This document shows positions 1-10,885 of a DNA stretch of 64,000 nt, piece after piece. The stretch's first letter is position 1. Each line of letters opens with the position of its first letter. The notes beneath the pieces were generated by a model that saw nothing but the letters and a program-made list of their open reading frames with translations, was not told the origin of the DNA and made no database searches. The position numbers and the translations under genes are program-made. The DNA lies in assembly GCF_037042905.1 (NCBI RefSeq), contig NC_087256.1, positions 27,926,001-27,990,000 on the forward strand, in the 5' to 3' direction. Origin of the DNA: Lytechinus pictus. Taxonomy: Eukaryota > Echinodermata > Echinoidea > Temnopleuroida > Toxopneustidae.

Positions 1-796
1 GGGATCATATTTCTTCCCACGAATGGCGTTGAAGCTCTAAATTTTAAAATTTCTCTGAAACTTTAACATGCTCTAATGATATTTCTTAAATAATAAGAAG
101 AAAAATATAACTCTAAATGTGAAAGGGATGATGCAAGCTATATAGAAGAGGTACTTTTCCTTTCCCATGCACGCGAAGCACGGAAACTTCTGTTTGTGTA
201 ATTTCGCTCATAATATTTAGCGCTTGCTTTTATATGATTAAGAAACTTTCAAAATTTCAAATCAATGGCAAAAAACAGGACAGGAGAAGGTTGCTGTGCA
301 GCGATATGGAATATAAAGTTTAATCGTACTTACTTTTGCATATAGCTTCCCCCTTTGAGCAGATACTTTGCAAAAATATTGCTTGCGGAAAAGCGGAAGA
401 AATACCATTTGGGGACTCGGGGAGTGACGGTATAAAAGTTTACCCGCTCGGAACAGAATAGCCGAAATTTTGTGTCAGTGCAATTTTAAAAAAAAATGCT
501 CTTTACACCCATGCTACTTTATAATTTCTGGTAAGAATGCGATTCCCATGACCGGGAAGGGGAAAACGGAGTAGAAAAAAAATGTGTGGGAAACAAAGGG
601 GAAAGGCAATTTTTGTATTTGGCACGCGCGAAGCAAAATTTTGTATGAAGAGAGAGATGAACATCTCGTTTAGGTTTTTATTCTTTTGACAAAAAACAAA
701 ACAATAAATCTATACACTTCTTCCCTTTTCTCCCTTCGCTTTTTCCTTTTCTCCTTTTTCCCCTCCTCTTTATTTCTTTTTGGGGGCGTTTTTTTT

Positions 797-826
797 TGGG
801 GGGCCGCCCCCCTGGCTACGCGCCTG
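797..826. mobile_element. Right terminus of a possible hAT-like DNA transposon
   Basis: A G-run followed by CCTGGCTACGCGCCTG ends at 826. Read on the other strand this begins CAGGCGCGTAGCCAGG, which resembles terminal inverted repeats of non-autonomous DNA transposons in many invertebrates. The matching left end is not seen, so the element may start before the window. The stretch 1-796 has no convincing gene; CGCGAAGC-type motifs recur near 171 and 626. Confidence 0.35.
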
Positions 827-1561
827 TAATAATTAAGGCAACTCTGGAATTACTGGATAATGTCTTGTTTTCTTGAGATTCAAAGAATATAATTACAGCT
901 CTTTATCCATTCATTAATTTAATGATTTAGGAATCGATAACCGTTTGTCTTGTGATGGGTTTATTTCATAATAACAAAACAATATGGGGATATGACATCA
1001 TCAACTTGTTCGTTGCATATTCTTTTCACCGAAATGATACAACACTTTAAGATGTCTCAGCCGATTTTGATGATATTCTCAGTATTTTGTTTGTCTAATT
1101 TTACGTTATTTTGTTCAAATCATATAATGTTCGGCCTGAATTTTTTAGGCCTATCCCAGTAATTGCATTGCAAACAGGAATTTTTACAATTCTGTAAATT
1201 ATGAACTGTAATTGATTTTTGTCTCTTTGGTACTATTTATCTTTATTTCAAAGAAATTTCAAATGACAAATTATTATTTTTCATCCACCATGTGAATTTC
1301 TTGCTTTTGATCTCTCCGGCCCCTCTCTTATAGTTTTAAAGTGAATATGATTAACTCCTGAAATTTGATCTGGATCACTCAAACGTCATATCAGTTATGA
1401 ATTTACATTCACATATTCTATAGGCCTTAAATATTCATGTAAAATTTGCCTCTTAATACCAATGACAGATCATGCATATTGACTGGCATGCTTATGATCT
1501 TCCATAATGAATACTTTCACATAGTTATGTCACTTATATAAGTATGAAAATCGGTGAATTA
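827..1561. other. Non-coding stretch with a diverged repeat fragment
   Basis: No gene is visible. About 980-1150 resembles one half of the palindromic repeat family described at 4788-5380, sharing the wording GACATCATCA and CCGATTTTGATGA, but it is strongly diverged and lacks the terminal motif. Confidence 0.4.
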
Positions 1562-2068
1562 TCGGATGGTGTAATACCACTTGGTCTACTTATCAGCTCG
1601 TCCAACTTCACATAGTCTAAACCCATTTCGTCTACATCCAATTCGTCTAATTCCCACTTGGTCTAATATCCAATTCGTCTAATTTCCATTTGGGCTATAA
1701 CCAGTTGGTCTAATATCCGATTCGTCTTATTCCCACTTGGTCTAATATTCAATTCGTCTAATGAGCAGTTGGGCTAAAACCATTTAGTCTCAATTTCTAG
1801 TTGGTCTAACACCACTTAGTCTAATTTCCACTCGGTCTAATTTCATTCCGTCTAATTGTCATATGGAATGACCGTTTAGTCTAATTTACACTTGGTCTAA
1901 TTTCGATTTAGTCTAATTTCCACCTGGTCTAATATCCAATTGGTCTAATGACCACCTGGTCTAATATCCAATTGGTCTAATCGGACCACTTGGTCTAATT
2001 GAATAGCCAAATGGTCTAATCCCAGTTGTGCTAATCATCACTTGGTCTAATTTTCATTTGGTCTAATT
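1562..2068. repeat. Degenerate short tandem array, core TTGGTCTAAT
   Basis: Roughly 500 bp are built from about 30 imperfect copies of a unit of 14-18 bp. The core is (T/C)TTGGTCTAAT or TTCGTCTAAT followed by a variable spacer such as TTCCACT or ATCCAA. Unit length varies, so no reading frame is kept and it is not coding. The array ends near 2068 at unrelated sequence. Confidence 0.8.
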
Positions 2069-2989
2069 CACACTATAATGTCCATGTCGCCAGGATCCGG
2101 AGGGGTAGAGCCGGGGTAGGGCTTGTTGGGCGCAAAACCTCACCGTGAAGGACTATCGATTACGAGATAGTTGCCCATCGAATGAATTATTCTCATCAAA
2201 TATAATTCTTGTAATTAGGCCTATATTGATTATATAGATGATGATGAAAATCATATCATACTCATAATCATTACATCACCGCATGCACGTACATTTACAG
2301 ATTGAACAATAAGTTGGGGACCTTGTATCTTATAATGGATGGGGTCGAATGGCGGGTTTTCATTATAGAATAACATTATTATGAAGAAAAGAACGAAAAT
2401 ATAATGTAATTGATTGTGTGGATACGTCGTCTGGTAAACATGTTTATGCCTCTTTTATAATCACCGTTATGCATGCACCATTACGGATGACTGACTTGAA
2501 CTTGACGGAAAATGAGAAAATAGTTATGCAGTTTGGGGGATTCCAAAAGTTACAGAGCCATTAGATCATGTAATTATGTTTTGAATATTTTGTTTAGTTA
2601 TTTCAATAGTTATTTTGGAGGCAAATAACATACCAGTTAGATAGTTTGAATACACTATACATGTTTATTGGGTTAGCTGCGACAACATCACTGCGACCAT
2701 CTTGGTAGCAGCCATGACCTTCTTCGTAGAAGTGGTCACGTGTAATTAGTCTGCGCTTGCAGACCTTTATCATTTATCACCACAGTAGTCATTCATCCTA
2801 TCTTCTCATTTGATTGAATTTTAAAGATTTGCATTATTCCGGTGAAACAGTTCTAGGCATGTATTTATGAATATTCATTTGGTGGGCTAATGATGTCATA
2901 TCAAGATGGGCAATGAACTTGCATGATCTCCACGATATAATATCGTTTGTTCAAATACAAAAAGAAGGTTAATCTATCTCTTGTGTCTG
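2069..2989. other. Stretch with no recognised feature
   Basis: AT-rich intergenic sequence. I see no gene, RNA gene or clear repeat here. Confidence 0.4.
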
Positions 2990-4347
2990 AAATACAGTAC
3001 AATTCTGGGCGTTACCACCTAAAGATTATAATGTACAATGAACTTACCTGTAGATCTGTTATCAAACAATAACTTCTGTCCAATGAGAAGAAAAAAAAAA
3101 AAACTTCATATGTTATATTCCACACGAAAGGCAGATCCATCAACTGTGATATGCAATTAATGATAAATAACTTCGAAATAAAACGAGAAAATACTGTGAA
3201 ATTTCTTGGCATATGGATAGACTCACAATTAACTTGGAAAGATCATGTCGGCTATATTTCAGGGAAAATATCAAGATTTACTGGAGCATTATACAGAGTA
3301 AGGGACCTCCTCCCACTGAGGGTCCTTGTAAATTTATATTATTCGATGATTTTCTCGCATCTTACTTATGGTATAACTGTATGGGGACAATGTCATAGAT
3401 ACCTTTTCCAAAGATTATTTCAACTTCAAAAACAGTCTATCCGTATTATAACAAACTCAAATTATTATGCTCACTCCGAACCATTATTCAAAAAACTACA
3501 AATCATCCCTTTGAATGACCTTTATAAGTTTCACGTTGCAGTCTTTATGTATTCTATTATACATAATCTACTTCCTCTCTCAATTAATGAATATTTCCTC
3601 TATAACTATAACGTAAATAAATATAACTGCAGAAATTCTACAGACCTATATATTCCACTTCTTAAATATGATGTTTCCAGAGCAAGTATATGCTATCAAG
3701 GGCCCCAGATTTGGAACAGCCTTCCAAATCATTTAAAAGATAGTCAATCATTAAACATATTCAAGAGAAAATACAAACATGCTCTCTTACATACTGTACT
3801 ATAGCTTAATCTGCCTCTTATGTCATACAGCATGTTGGTGCAAATATTATTATCATTTTTGTTTTCTTCTTTTAATTCATATTTATCATAAAATATAGAA
3901 TAATTAAGTGAAATTCTAAATGTTATATATACATCTGTATCAGTATATTTATGTGTATATACGCCATAATGACTTATTACAATACAATATTATACAATAT
4001 TAAATAATTAACACTTGTGTCCCCTCCTTTGCCTGCCACCCCCCCCCCTCTCCCCCGTTAGTTAGGATTTTAATTCCTCTGTTATCCCCTTTCTTGCATT
4101 GTGTTTGTTTTGTTTTTCCTGTTGTACGGTAATCAGGGGGATAGACCTCGATAGGCCAATGGCTTTCTGTCTTTCCCCCACATCCGCCGTATACAGCGGA
4201 AATCATTGTTTATATTTACTGTGTTTTACTATCTGTTTATGACTACTTATACTTGTCAATATCTGTTCTGTCGTATAAGATTTTTATTTGTATTTATGTA
4301 TTTTTGTATTTTAAAGAGGTGTGAAATAAATGAATCTGAATCTGAAT
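2990..4347 (+). mobile_element. 5'-truncated LINE (CR1/L2-like group)
   Basis: The element preserves the 3' part of a reverse transcriptase, a stop at 3804, a 540-bp 3' untranslated region and a short terminal direct repeat GAATCTGAATCTGAAT ending near 4347. Such short 3' tandem ends are typical of CR1/L2-like non-LTR retrotransposons. The 5' boundary is not sharp. Reverse-transcriptase-like residues can be followed back to about 3038 if one stop and a shift around the A-tract at 3090-3103 are allowed. No target duplication was identified. Confidence 0.75.
3090..3804 (+). pseudogene. Reverse transcriptase C-terminal fragment of the LINE
   Basis: The open part (ATG at 3151, stop at 3804) reads 217 residues, and the same frame runs upstream into SYVIFHTKGR-like residues. 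The motif KFLGIWIDSQLTWKDH and the following LTYGITVWG are characteristic of the thumb and connection region after the catalytic domain of non-LTR retrotransposon reverse transcriptases. The catalytic YxDD box is absent because the copy is 5'-truncated. It is therefore a dead fragment, not a host gene. The clade is uncertain. Confidence 0.8.
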
Positions 4348-4549
4348 ATCCCCACTTGTTCTTTTGTATTTTATAATATGAAATTAGGTTTATTAATTTT
4401 TTTTCTACCAAGTACTCCCAAGTACTAAAACAATTGGATTGACAACTGAAATACATTAGTTATTTATTGCCGCAACTTATTTCATCATAATGGAGCTACA
4501 CTACATGTATGAAAATGAAACATTTATGACTTCATGTAATAACATGAAA

Positions 4550-4770
4550 AGGAAAGTGGGGATGTGACATCATCAGCCCATGCACCTATTGAGTATTCAT
4601 GACGATGTGCATATAACTGTTTTTTTATACAAAATATTGATAAAATTTAAAATTCAATAACTTCGTTATTTGTTATCCGATTTTGATGAAATTTTCAGCA
4701 TTTTGCTTTATGAATTTTACTTTATCTATTTAGATATAAATATTTTCAGCCCGGACCATCCCTTTAACTA
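4550..4770. repeat. Partial copy of the palindromic AAGGACAAGTCC family
   Basis: Contains the inner half-sequence GACATCATCA, ATATAACTGTTTTT and CCGATTTTGATGAAATTTTC shared with the complete copy that follows, and ends in CCATCCCTTTAA. It is diverged and one-sided. Confidence 0.5.
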
Positions 4771-4787
4771 ACGAGAGAGTGATGTCC

Positions 4788-5380
4788 TTAAAGGACAAGT
4801 CCACCCAAACAAAAAGTTGATTTGAATAAAAAGAGAAAAATCCAACAAGTATAACACTGAAAATTTCATCAAAATCGGATGTAAAATAAGAAAGTTATGA
4901 CATTTTCAAAGTTTCGCTTAATTTCACAAAACAGTTATATGCACATCCTGGCTGGTATGCAAATGAAGAGACTATGACGTCATCCACTCACTATTTCTTT
5001 TGTATTATATGCAATATTCTAATTTTCTCCTAATTGTCAAGTGATACAACGATTAATTCCTCCCTGAACATGTGGAATTAGCATTGTTTAATTCTATATG
5101 GTTCAGTCAAGTTGGTCCTTATTGGCAAATCTATAAAAAAATGAAATATTGTATAATTCAAACGATAAAAAACAAAAGAAATAGTGAGTGATGGACATCA
5201 TCGACTGATGCACCTAGTTGTGCATATCACTGCATGTTTTGTGAAAAATAAGCGAAAATTTAAAATGCCATAACTTTCTTATTTTACTTCCGATTTTGAT
5301 CAAATTTTCAGCACTATGCTAGTTTGATTTTTCTCTATTTATTCAAATCAGCATTTTCCTGGGATGGACTTGACCTTTAA
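4788..5380. mobile_element. Palindromic MITE, family A, copy 1
   Basis: Begins TTAAAGGACAAGTCCA and ends TGGACTTGACCTTTAA, so the ends are inverted repeats. Inside, AAAATCGGATGTAAAATAAGAAAGTTATGAC on the left arm reappears inverted on the right arm, giving a foldback of about 590 bp. Further full copies lie at 22201-22790 and 24949-25543, and a left end at 63884-64000. No transposase is encoded. The superfamily is not certain; TTAA at both ends could be a target duplication. Confidence 0.75.
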
Positions 5381-5649
5381 AGGCATTGGCCCCCCGGCAT
5401 TACCCTCGTATAGGATCGAAGATGGCAGATATCCGCTTCACAATTTGCTAGTGGTAGTGGTCGCTTTAAGCATGTACACTGATCCAGCTTTGTCAAGAAT
5501 CGGCATTTTATGCGCCATAATGGAGCGTGAGGAGGTCGGAGACAAAGAAAGAGAGGGACTAGAGTAATTAAAATTCTCTTCATATTAGCAACATTATAAT
5601 CAATAATTATAAGACAATTCAGCATTAATTTCATTTTCAGCCAACGACG
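5381..5649. promoter_or_regulatory. Sequence upstream of the hAT insertion, possible displaced DUSP11 promoter region
   Basis: This unique stretch is less AT-rich than its surroundings and would join directly to the DUSP11 5' region at 10761 if the 5.1-kb element were removed. No core promoter element could be assigned. An 85-codon minus-strand ORF (5377-5634) has a hydrophobic start but no recognisable domain, and I do not call it a gene. Confidence 0.25.
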
Positions 5650-5657
5650 AACGAGAG
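5650..5657. repeat. Target-site duplication, left copy (AACGAGAG)
   Basis: The octamer AACGAGAG directly precedes the left terminus of the 5658-10752 element, and an identical octamer follows its right terminus at 10753-10760. An 8-bp duplication is the signature of hAT-type (and P-type) transposition. Confidence 0.9.
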
Positions 5658-6924
5658 CAAGGCCCTATATAAACAAGGTTGCGACACCGGAAGTAGCCGT
5701 CATTTGCTCATGGAGCTTTTGAATAGTTCCAAATTCACCGAAGTTTGTGTACAAAGTCAATGGGGGAGATTTTTCGACAGCAAATTTCAGGTAATTACAA
5801 TTGTTATTAAGAAAAAAAAAATGATAGTTTTTAACGAGAATTTTATGTGCTTCGTTTTGAAATGATTGGTTTGCAATAATTTTGAATTTTAACATGCTTT
5901 TTTACTAATTTTTAATAGTTCCAAGGCGTAAACATGACAGTAAAGATACGGTATGGGACTGGCAACCGTAGCCGGGAGGCGTGCGGCTGGCTCAGTAGGC
6001 CGATATACGCTGTGACTGGTTGTGTTTCCTGACGGGCTGACGGGTTGGGCGTCCGGACACATGAGTTTTTCCTTTCGATTTTGAAAAGTTTACAAGCAAT
6101 GTCTTTGATTTTTTTTTTAGCACGGAATGTAAGAAAATATTATAGGCCTAAAGAACAAATAATGATGGTGATAAGCATTATTCAAGCTATGTTTTTTGCT
6201 TCATTTTCCTGAGAAGTGAGATAAAAATAAAAAAACAAGTGAGATAAAAAAAATAAAAAAAAAACAGCAAGCCTAGACTTCTACATAGGATGGGGGTCGG
6301 GTGTCCGTACACTTTATATTTTTGAAGCCTTCTTTTTTTTCTTTATATGAATTTAATAGTTGTAATCATCTTCTATTTTGTTCTCTGTAATATATTCCCT
6401 AACATTTTGTACTAAAAATTGATGAAACTTTGCTTGAAAATTTTTCCAGACGACTTTCTAAAATTGATCGTCTGGACACACAACAACTGGGTATACAAGG
6501 CTAAAGGCTTCATTTTTCAGTGTCCAGACACCCAACCCCTCATCGATGTTTCCACAGATCCAAAACAAATTTCCTGAAAATGAATCCCAAATTTTCTGAA
6601 ATTCATAGACAATTCCTGGAATTTTCAATTTTGATTTTCAACGAAAATTGGCAATAATAAATAATAATTAATACAGTGAGCTTAAATTTGGTCCAAGAAG
6701 TGACCAAAATCAAGAAATTTAACATTTTTTGTTCATCATGTCCTCTTGAAAAATAGGAACAAAATTAGGAAATAACGAGTGCAGAAAATTATGAGCTGCG
6801 ATGATGGAGCCTACGTCTGGATCCGGAGGAAGATCTAATGACTAATGTTAGATCTAAATCTTTATAAAATATTACATGAATATTTTAAAGTTGCTACGGT
6901 TAATTGTTGTTTAATTGTAATCAT

Positions 6925-6960
6925 GGGCGGATCCAGTATTTTCCAAAACGGGAGGCACAT
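6925..6960 (+). repeat. Relic of a hAT-MITE terminus inside the large element
   Basis: GGGCGGATCCAGTATTTTCC followed by AAAACGGGAGG closely resembles the terminus of the small hAT element at 28928-29155. A convincing partner end was not found, so this is a fragment. Confidence 0.4.
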
Positions 6961-7394
6961 TTTTCTGAGGAAAAATTTAACATGCTAAAAGAAAAGGGTC
7001 TTCACTTTCAAGGGGGGGGGGGGGGCAGGGGCACACTTCTGCATTTCTACATTACAATTTTTAGTTTTGCTTCTCAAGGGGTCTGGGGGGGCACAAGCTG
7101 GCTTTGCCACGTCTCCCCCTTGCAATTTTTTGATTTCCTGAATTTCCTGGAATTTTTTTCATTTCTGGAACCTTTCCTGGAAAAAGTAAAAATTTCTCAA
7201 ATTTCAGGAAGAGTGGAAGCACCCCATCCACTTGCACTCTTCAACCACCCTGTCTGTCTTGAGTCAATGCAACATACATGTACAATGCACACTCAAAAAG
7301 TCTTTAAAATATCACTTTTTTTTGACATAAAAAAAAACTCAGATCCATTCAGTTATTTGTTTTCATTCTAAACTTAGATTTTTTCTTTTTATTC

Positions 7395-7412
7395 ACCAGA
7401 GCGCTCAAAAAC
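7395..7412 (+). repeat. 18-bp inverted repeat, left arm
   Basis: ACCAGAGCGCTCAAAAAC occurs here, and its exact reverse complement lies at 10229-10246. The pair brackets 2.85 kb within the large hAT-like element and may mark the ends of a nested insertion, although no target duplication was seen. Confidence 0.6.
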
Positions 7413-10228
7413 TTTTAATTTTGAGCATATTTTTGTGAGGCCTTCTGAGATTGATGCAGATCTTCATCTCCACAGACTCTCTTTTTAATCCCTTTTTTAT
7501 TAGAAAAAAAAATAATTTCAAGAATTCAATTTAGTTTTGTGCCAAGGCATTTTTTTATGATGATGAATTCACTGTATAGTCAAAATTGACTGTTCCTAAA
7601 TATCAAGTATTCATCCAGTCTAGATCAAGAGAAAATCAACAATCTTGTTTACAATCTTGTTCACCACACAGGTTACTAACTGCAGACAAGGACAGGTTAT
7701 CACAACCTTGTGATAAAAGTGGTGTTAGCTTAGGACTGCATTTTTTAAAAGTGGTGTTAGACCACATGGATGTTATCACAACCTTGTAATATTGGATAAG
7801 TGCCCCCATCATACCACTAGTTGCATACTTGCATGTCCGGACAGGTTGGGTATCTAGACCGAAAATTTCTTCCACTAGGCCAAGTAATTTGAAATGGTTT
7901 GGAATTAAATTCAATTCTTTGTAGTTTTTCAAAGAAACTTTTAGAATTTAAAGGCCTAATGTACATGTAGACCTCTACTCTGTTGATATGTATGGTGTGA
8001 TAAGTAATTACAAAAGCCAATGACAATACATACTTAGTTGACTAGATAATCATTGATGCATGATCATGCACCAAACTTATCTAAGTTAGATCTAAATGTA
8101 GATTTTTTTTTTCAATTTGATTGTGGACAATAAAATAGGCCCTAATTGCTGCCGATTGATCTGTTCTGGATGAGAACTACTGGATAAGCCTGTAAGCTGT
8201 GAAAGTATGATTGTTTGATTTCCATCATTATAGTAATAAGATGTGATTATATTACATACATGTAGGGCTACATTGTGCAATCAATCTTTATTTCCTTTAA
8301 ATCTTGCATCATGTATCAGTCCGCCTGTCTTCTGACCGCATTTTGTGCAATGTTGGATGAGTTCGACTCTCATGAAGTTCCAAATTTAAATTCAGAACTT
8401 TCATTGGTGGCAACAGCATAAAATGAGGGTCAATCTCTCACTCTCTACCTCTTGTTTCTTTTATTTTATATTTAGTGTACATGTAATGATAATATAGTTG
8501 GATCATGCATTAATTTAGATAGCTGTAAAGATGTTGTTTTATTAAGCAAATACATTTTAATGCCAATATGAACTTTATATGGCATTGGATGGGTGAGGAT
8601 GTGCCATGGCCGCATTAGTCTGCAGGCACAGACCGAATGAAACTTGTTCTAAGTGTGGCTCCAAGGAAGATACATGGTGACCATGAAGGCATGAAACCTA
8701 CTAAACTATCTCAGATGTTGTTCTGCTACACTATTCTTCTTCGCCATGGAAAATTCCAGAAGTTACAACGTCTGAGATGGTACAGAGATTGAAACTTTTT
8801 GGTCTAGAAAATGGGCAAAATATTGGCAGTGCAGAAATGTAAGTACTAATTTAAAAAAAGGAAGCTACATGCAAACCAACTGGATTACTAAACTCATTTG
8901 TCCATGTACTGACACCATGAAAGCATTTAGGGTTATCATAGACCTAGTGGTCAATGATGTTCGAATATGCCTCGTGAGAATTGAACTCACCCAGTACACA
9001 AAAAAAGAGTTTATAGCCAAATTGGTACAAGGCTAGACAGGAATAACCGTCGTTTCTGGGGATTTATTTAACAATTTCTTAAATTTTACTAAGTGAGAGA
9101 AGCCAACGCAGTTCAGCGAAACAACCAAATGCAGAGACTGATGCTTTTGGTCTAGTACTAGGCCTACTTGGGTATTTCGCTTGCCTTCAGAATAGTTTTA
9201 CATCACGGTGGCAACTATAAGGAAAACCATGGCCTGTATCATATATGAAAATAAAATAAGGCATGTTAATCTCGAGAGCACCAAGGTACATCATATGTAA
9301 GGCATGATTATAATGTAAGTGGTATAAAATCCAAAGAACACCATGGTATGTTTTTACAGGGCATAAAGGGTAGAAATATTAAGAATGCTATGAAAAATCT
9401 GTAGCCATAGGAATATAAGGAGGAAACTAGCTCTAGCCTTTGTAATTCTGGTGACAAGTACTGACAAGACCACTTATCCAATGTAATAGGTTATAATATA
9501 ACCTAACCTTATCCTCAGTTAGTAACCCCTGTGCTGTGTGGTGATTGAAATGAATAAGTATTTATTTACTTTCTTTTATATGTAATGTGTTTTTTTATCT
9601 AAACTGGATAAATGCTTCATTATTTGGTACAGTCCTGGTTGTAAATTCATCTTATGCCTTAATGGCCCCAAAATAAATTGAATTCCTGAAATTAATTTTG
9701 TTCTAATTAAAAATAAAGTTTGTGGAAGTGAATATCTGCATTCTGCACAGCACTTATCTCACTTTCCACCAATTATTAATAGGCAATATGTTTCATCTTC
9801 AAAATCTAAATTAAAAAAAATGATTCAAATCAAATTGCCAAAGTTGATTATCAAATGAACGTAATTCCTAAGGATACCAATAACCTTTCTTATAACATGT
9901 TTGCATACACTTTTTTGCCTGTACATTTTGTCATGTTTATATTAATATAACTCACTGACACTGCATGTAGATATCTAGATCTATTTCTTGTTCTTAGACT
10001 TGCCTATATTGGCCCCATTATTAGATCTAGTAGTAATATTTTTTGCTGTTCTTTTTTTGTTAATAGGGCCAGGGCCACATGGAAGACCACCAAGTTGATG
10101 ATATGTGCCGCCTGTTATCAGAAATTGAAAAAAAATAAATAAGGGCCCACTCAGACCTCAGTCAAAGTCAAAGACAAAGGGTCGACAAAGTCTCAATTTC
10201 AAAGATGCTCAAAGTCAAATCAATTCAT

Positions 10229-10246
10229 GTTTTTGAGCGCTCTGGT
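10229..10246 (-). repeat. 18-bp inverted repeat, right arm
   Basis: Exact reverse complement of 7395-7412 (GTTTTTGAGCGCTCTGGT on the plus strand). See the left arm for interpretation. Confidence 0.6.
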
Positions 10247-10752
10247 AAAAGAGATATCAAAATCAGCTAAATTTACAACGGCACAAATCTACAATAAGAA
10301 TTTAGGATACGAAACTAGTAATTTATGGCACCACATACATCTCACCTCTCGGTCTCCTAACGAACCGTGGGGGACCAGCAGAACCTTACATCCAGCCCGA
10401 CAGTTCCGGGGGAAATTAGTGCAGCGTCCCGCTCGCTACAAGCAGCAGTGAGCATTTACGGCTTGCGACGAACTCGGTTGCCATTTTTCAAATCAACGAT
10501 ATTTCACGTATTTTGTTATAAGATCGTACAAATTTGATAAATTTAGGTGGTCGCTAATATATTCATATGAATGTGTAGTGTAAAAATAAATTTCTAACGT
10601 CAATTTCCAATATATTTATAAAAAATGATTCAAAATTTTGCACGCATTTCCAATGGTAGCAGTCGACAAAAAGGCCCGGTTGGAACTATTCGAGCCCCTT
10701 CAAATTTGACCTTTGACCCCTGTTGTCGCAACCTTGTTTATATAGGGCCTTG

Positions 10753-10760
10753 AACGAGAG
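10753..10760. repeat. Target-site duplication, right copy (AACGAGAG)
   Basis: Identical to 5650-5657; it follows immediately on the right terminus of the 5.1-kb element. Confidence 0.9.
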
Positions 10761-10885
10761 GGCCCGCGGCCCTCTACGTTCGTTTCGCAATTCGCAACGA
10801 GCTAGCTCGCGCTCAGATCAGGGGATCGGATCGGAGTAGTCAGCAGAGTTTTTGACGGTACACGAAGAAAGCCGCTGCTAGAACC
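10761..10885 (+). promoter_or_regulatory. DUSP11 5' flank / 5' untranslated region
   Basis: A GC- and CpG-rich stretch lies between the transposon target duplication and the DUSP11 start codon. It probably carries the 5' untranslated region and perhaps part of the promoter. No TATA box or initiator can be assigned with confidence. The transcription start is unknown. Confidence 0.4.

Larger units (their letters stand above)
5658..10752. mobile_element. 5.1-kb hAT-like transposon, apparently non-autonomous
   Basis: The two ends are perfect inverted repeats of 29 bp starting CAAGGCCCTATATAAACA, flanked by identical 8-bp direct repeats. A further subterminal match, GAATAGTTCCA, occurs inverted about 55-75 bp inside each end. 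The CAAGG start fits the loose hAT terminus pattern YARNG. No reading frame in the 5 kb resembles a hAT transposase; the longest ORFs are short and low in complexity. It is therefore probably a defective or non-autonomous copy with unrelated filler, including a hAT-MITE-like GGGCGGATCCAG at 6926 and an 18-bp inverted pair at 7395-7412 and 10229-10246. P-type elements also make 8-bp duplications and cannot be fully excluded. Confidence 0.85.

Noticed and set aside
5377-5634. 85-codon minus-strand ORF with a hydrophobic start
   Set aside because: It could look like a secreted peptide, but there is no family match, no splice context, and it sits in presumed promoter sequence.
7636-7932. 98-codon minus-strand ORF inside the 5.1-kb element, as possible transposase
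   Set aside because: No hAT dimerisation-domain or zinc-finger pattern could be seen, and it is short.
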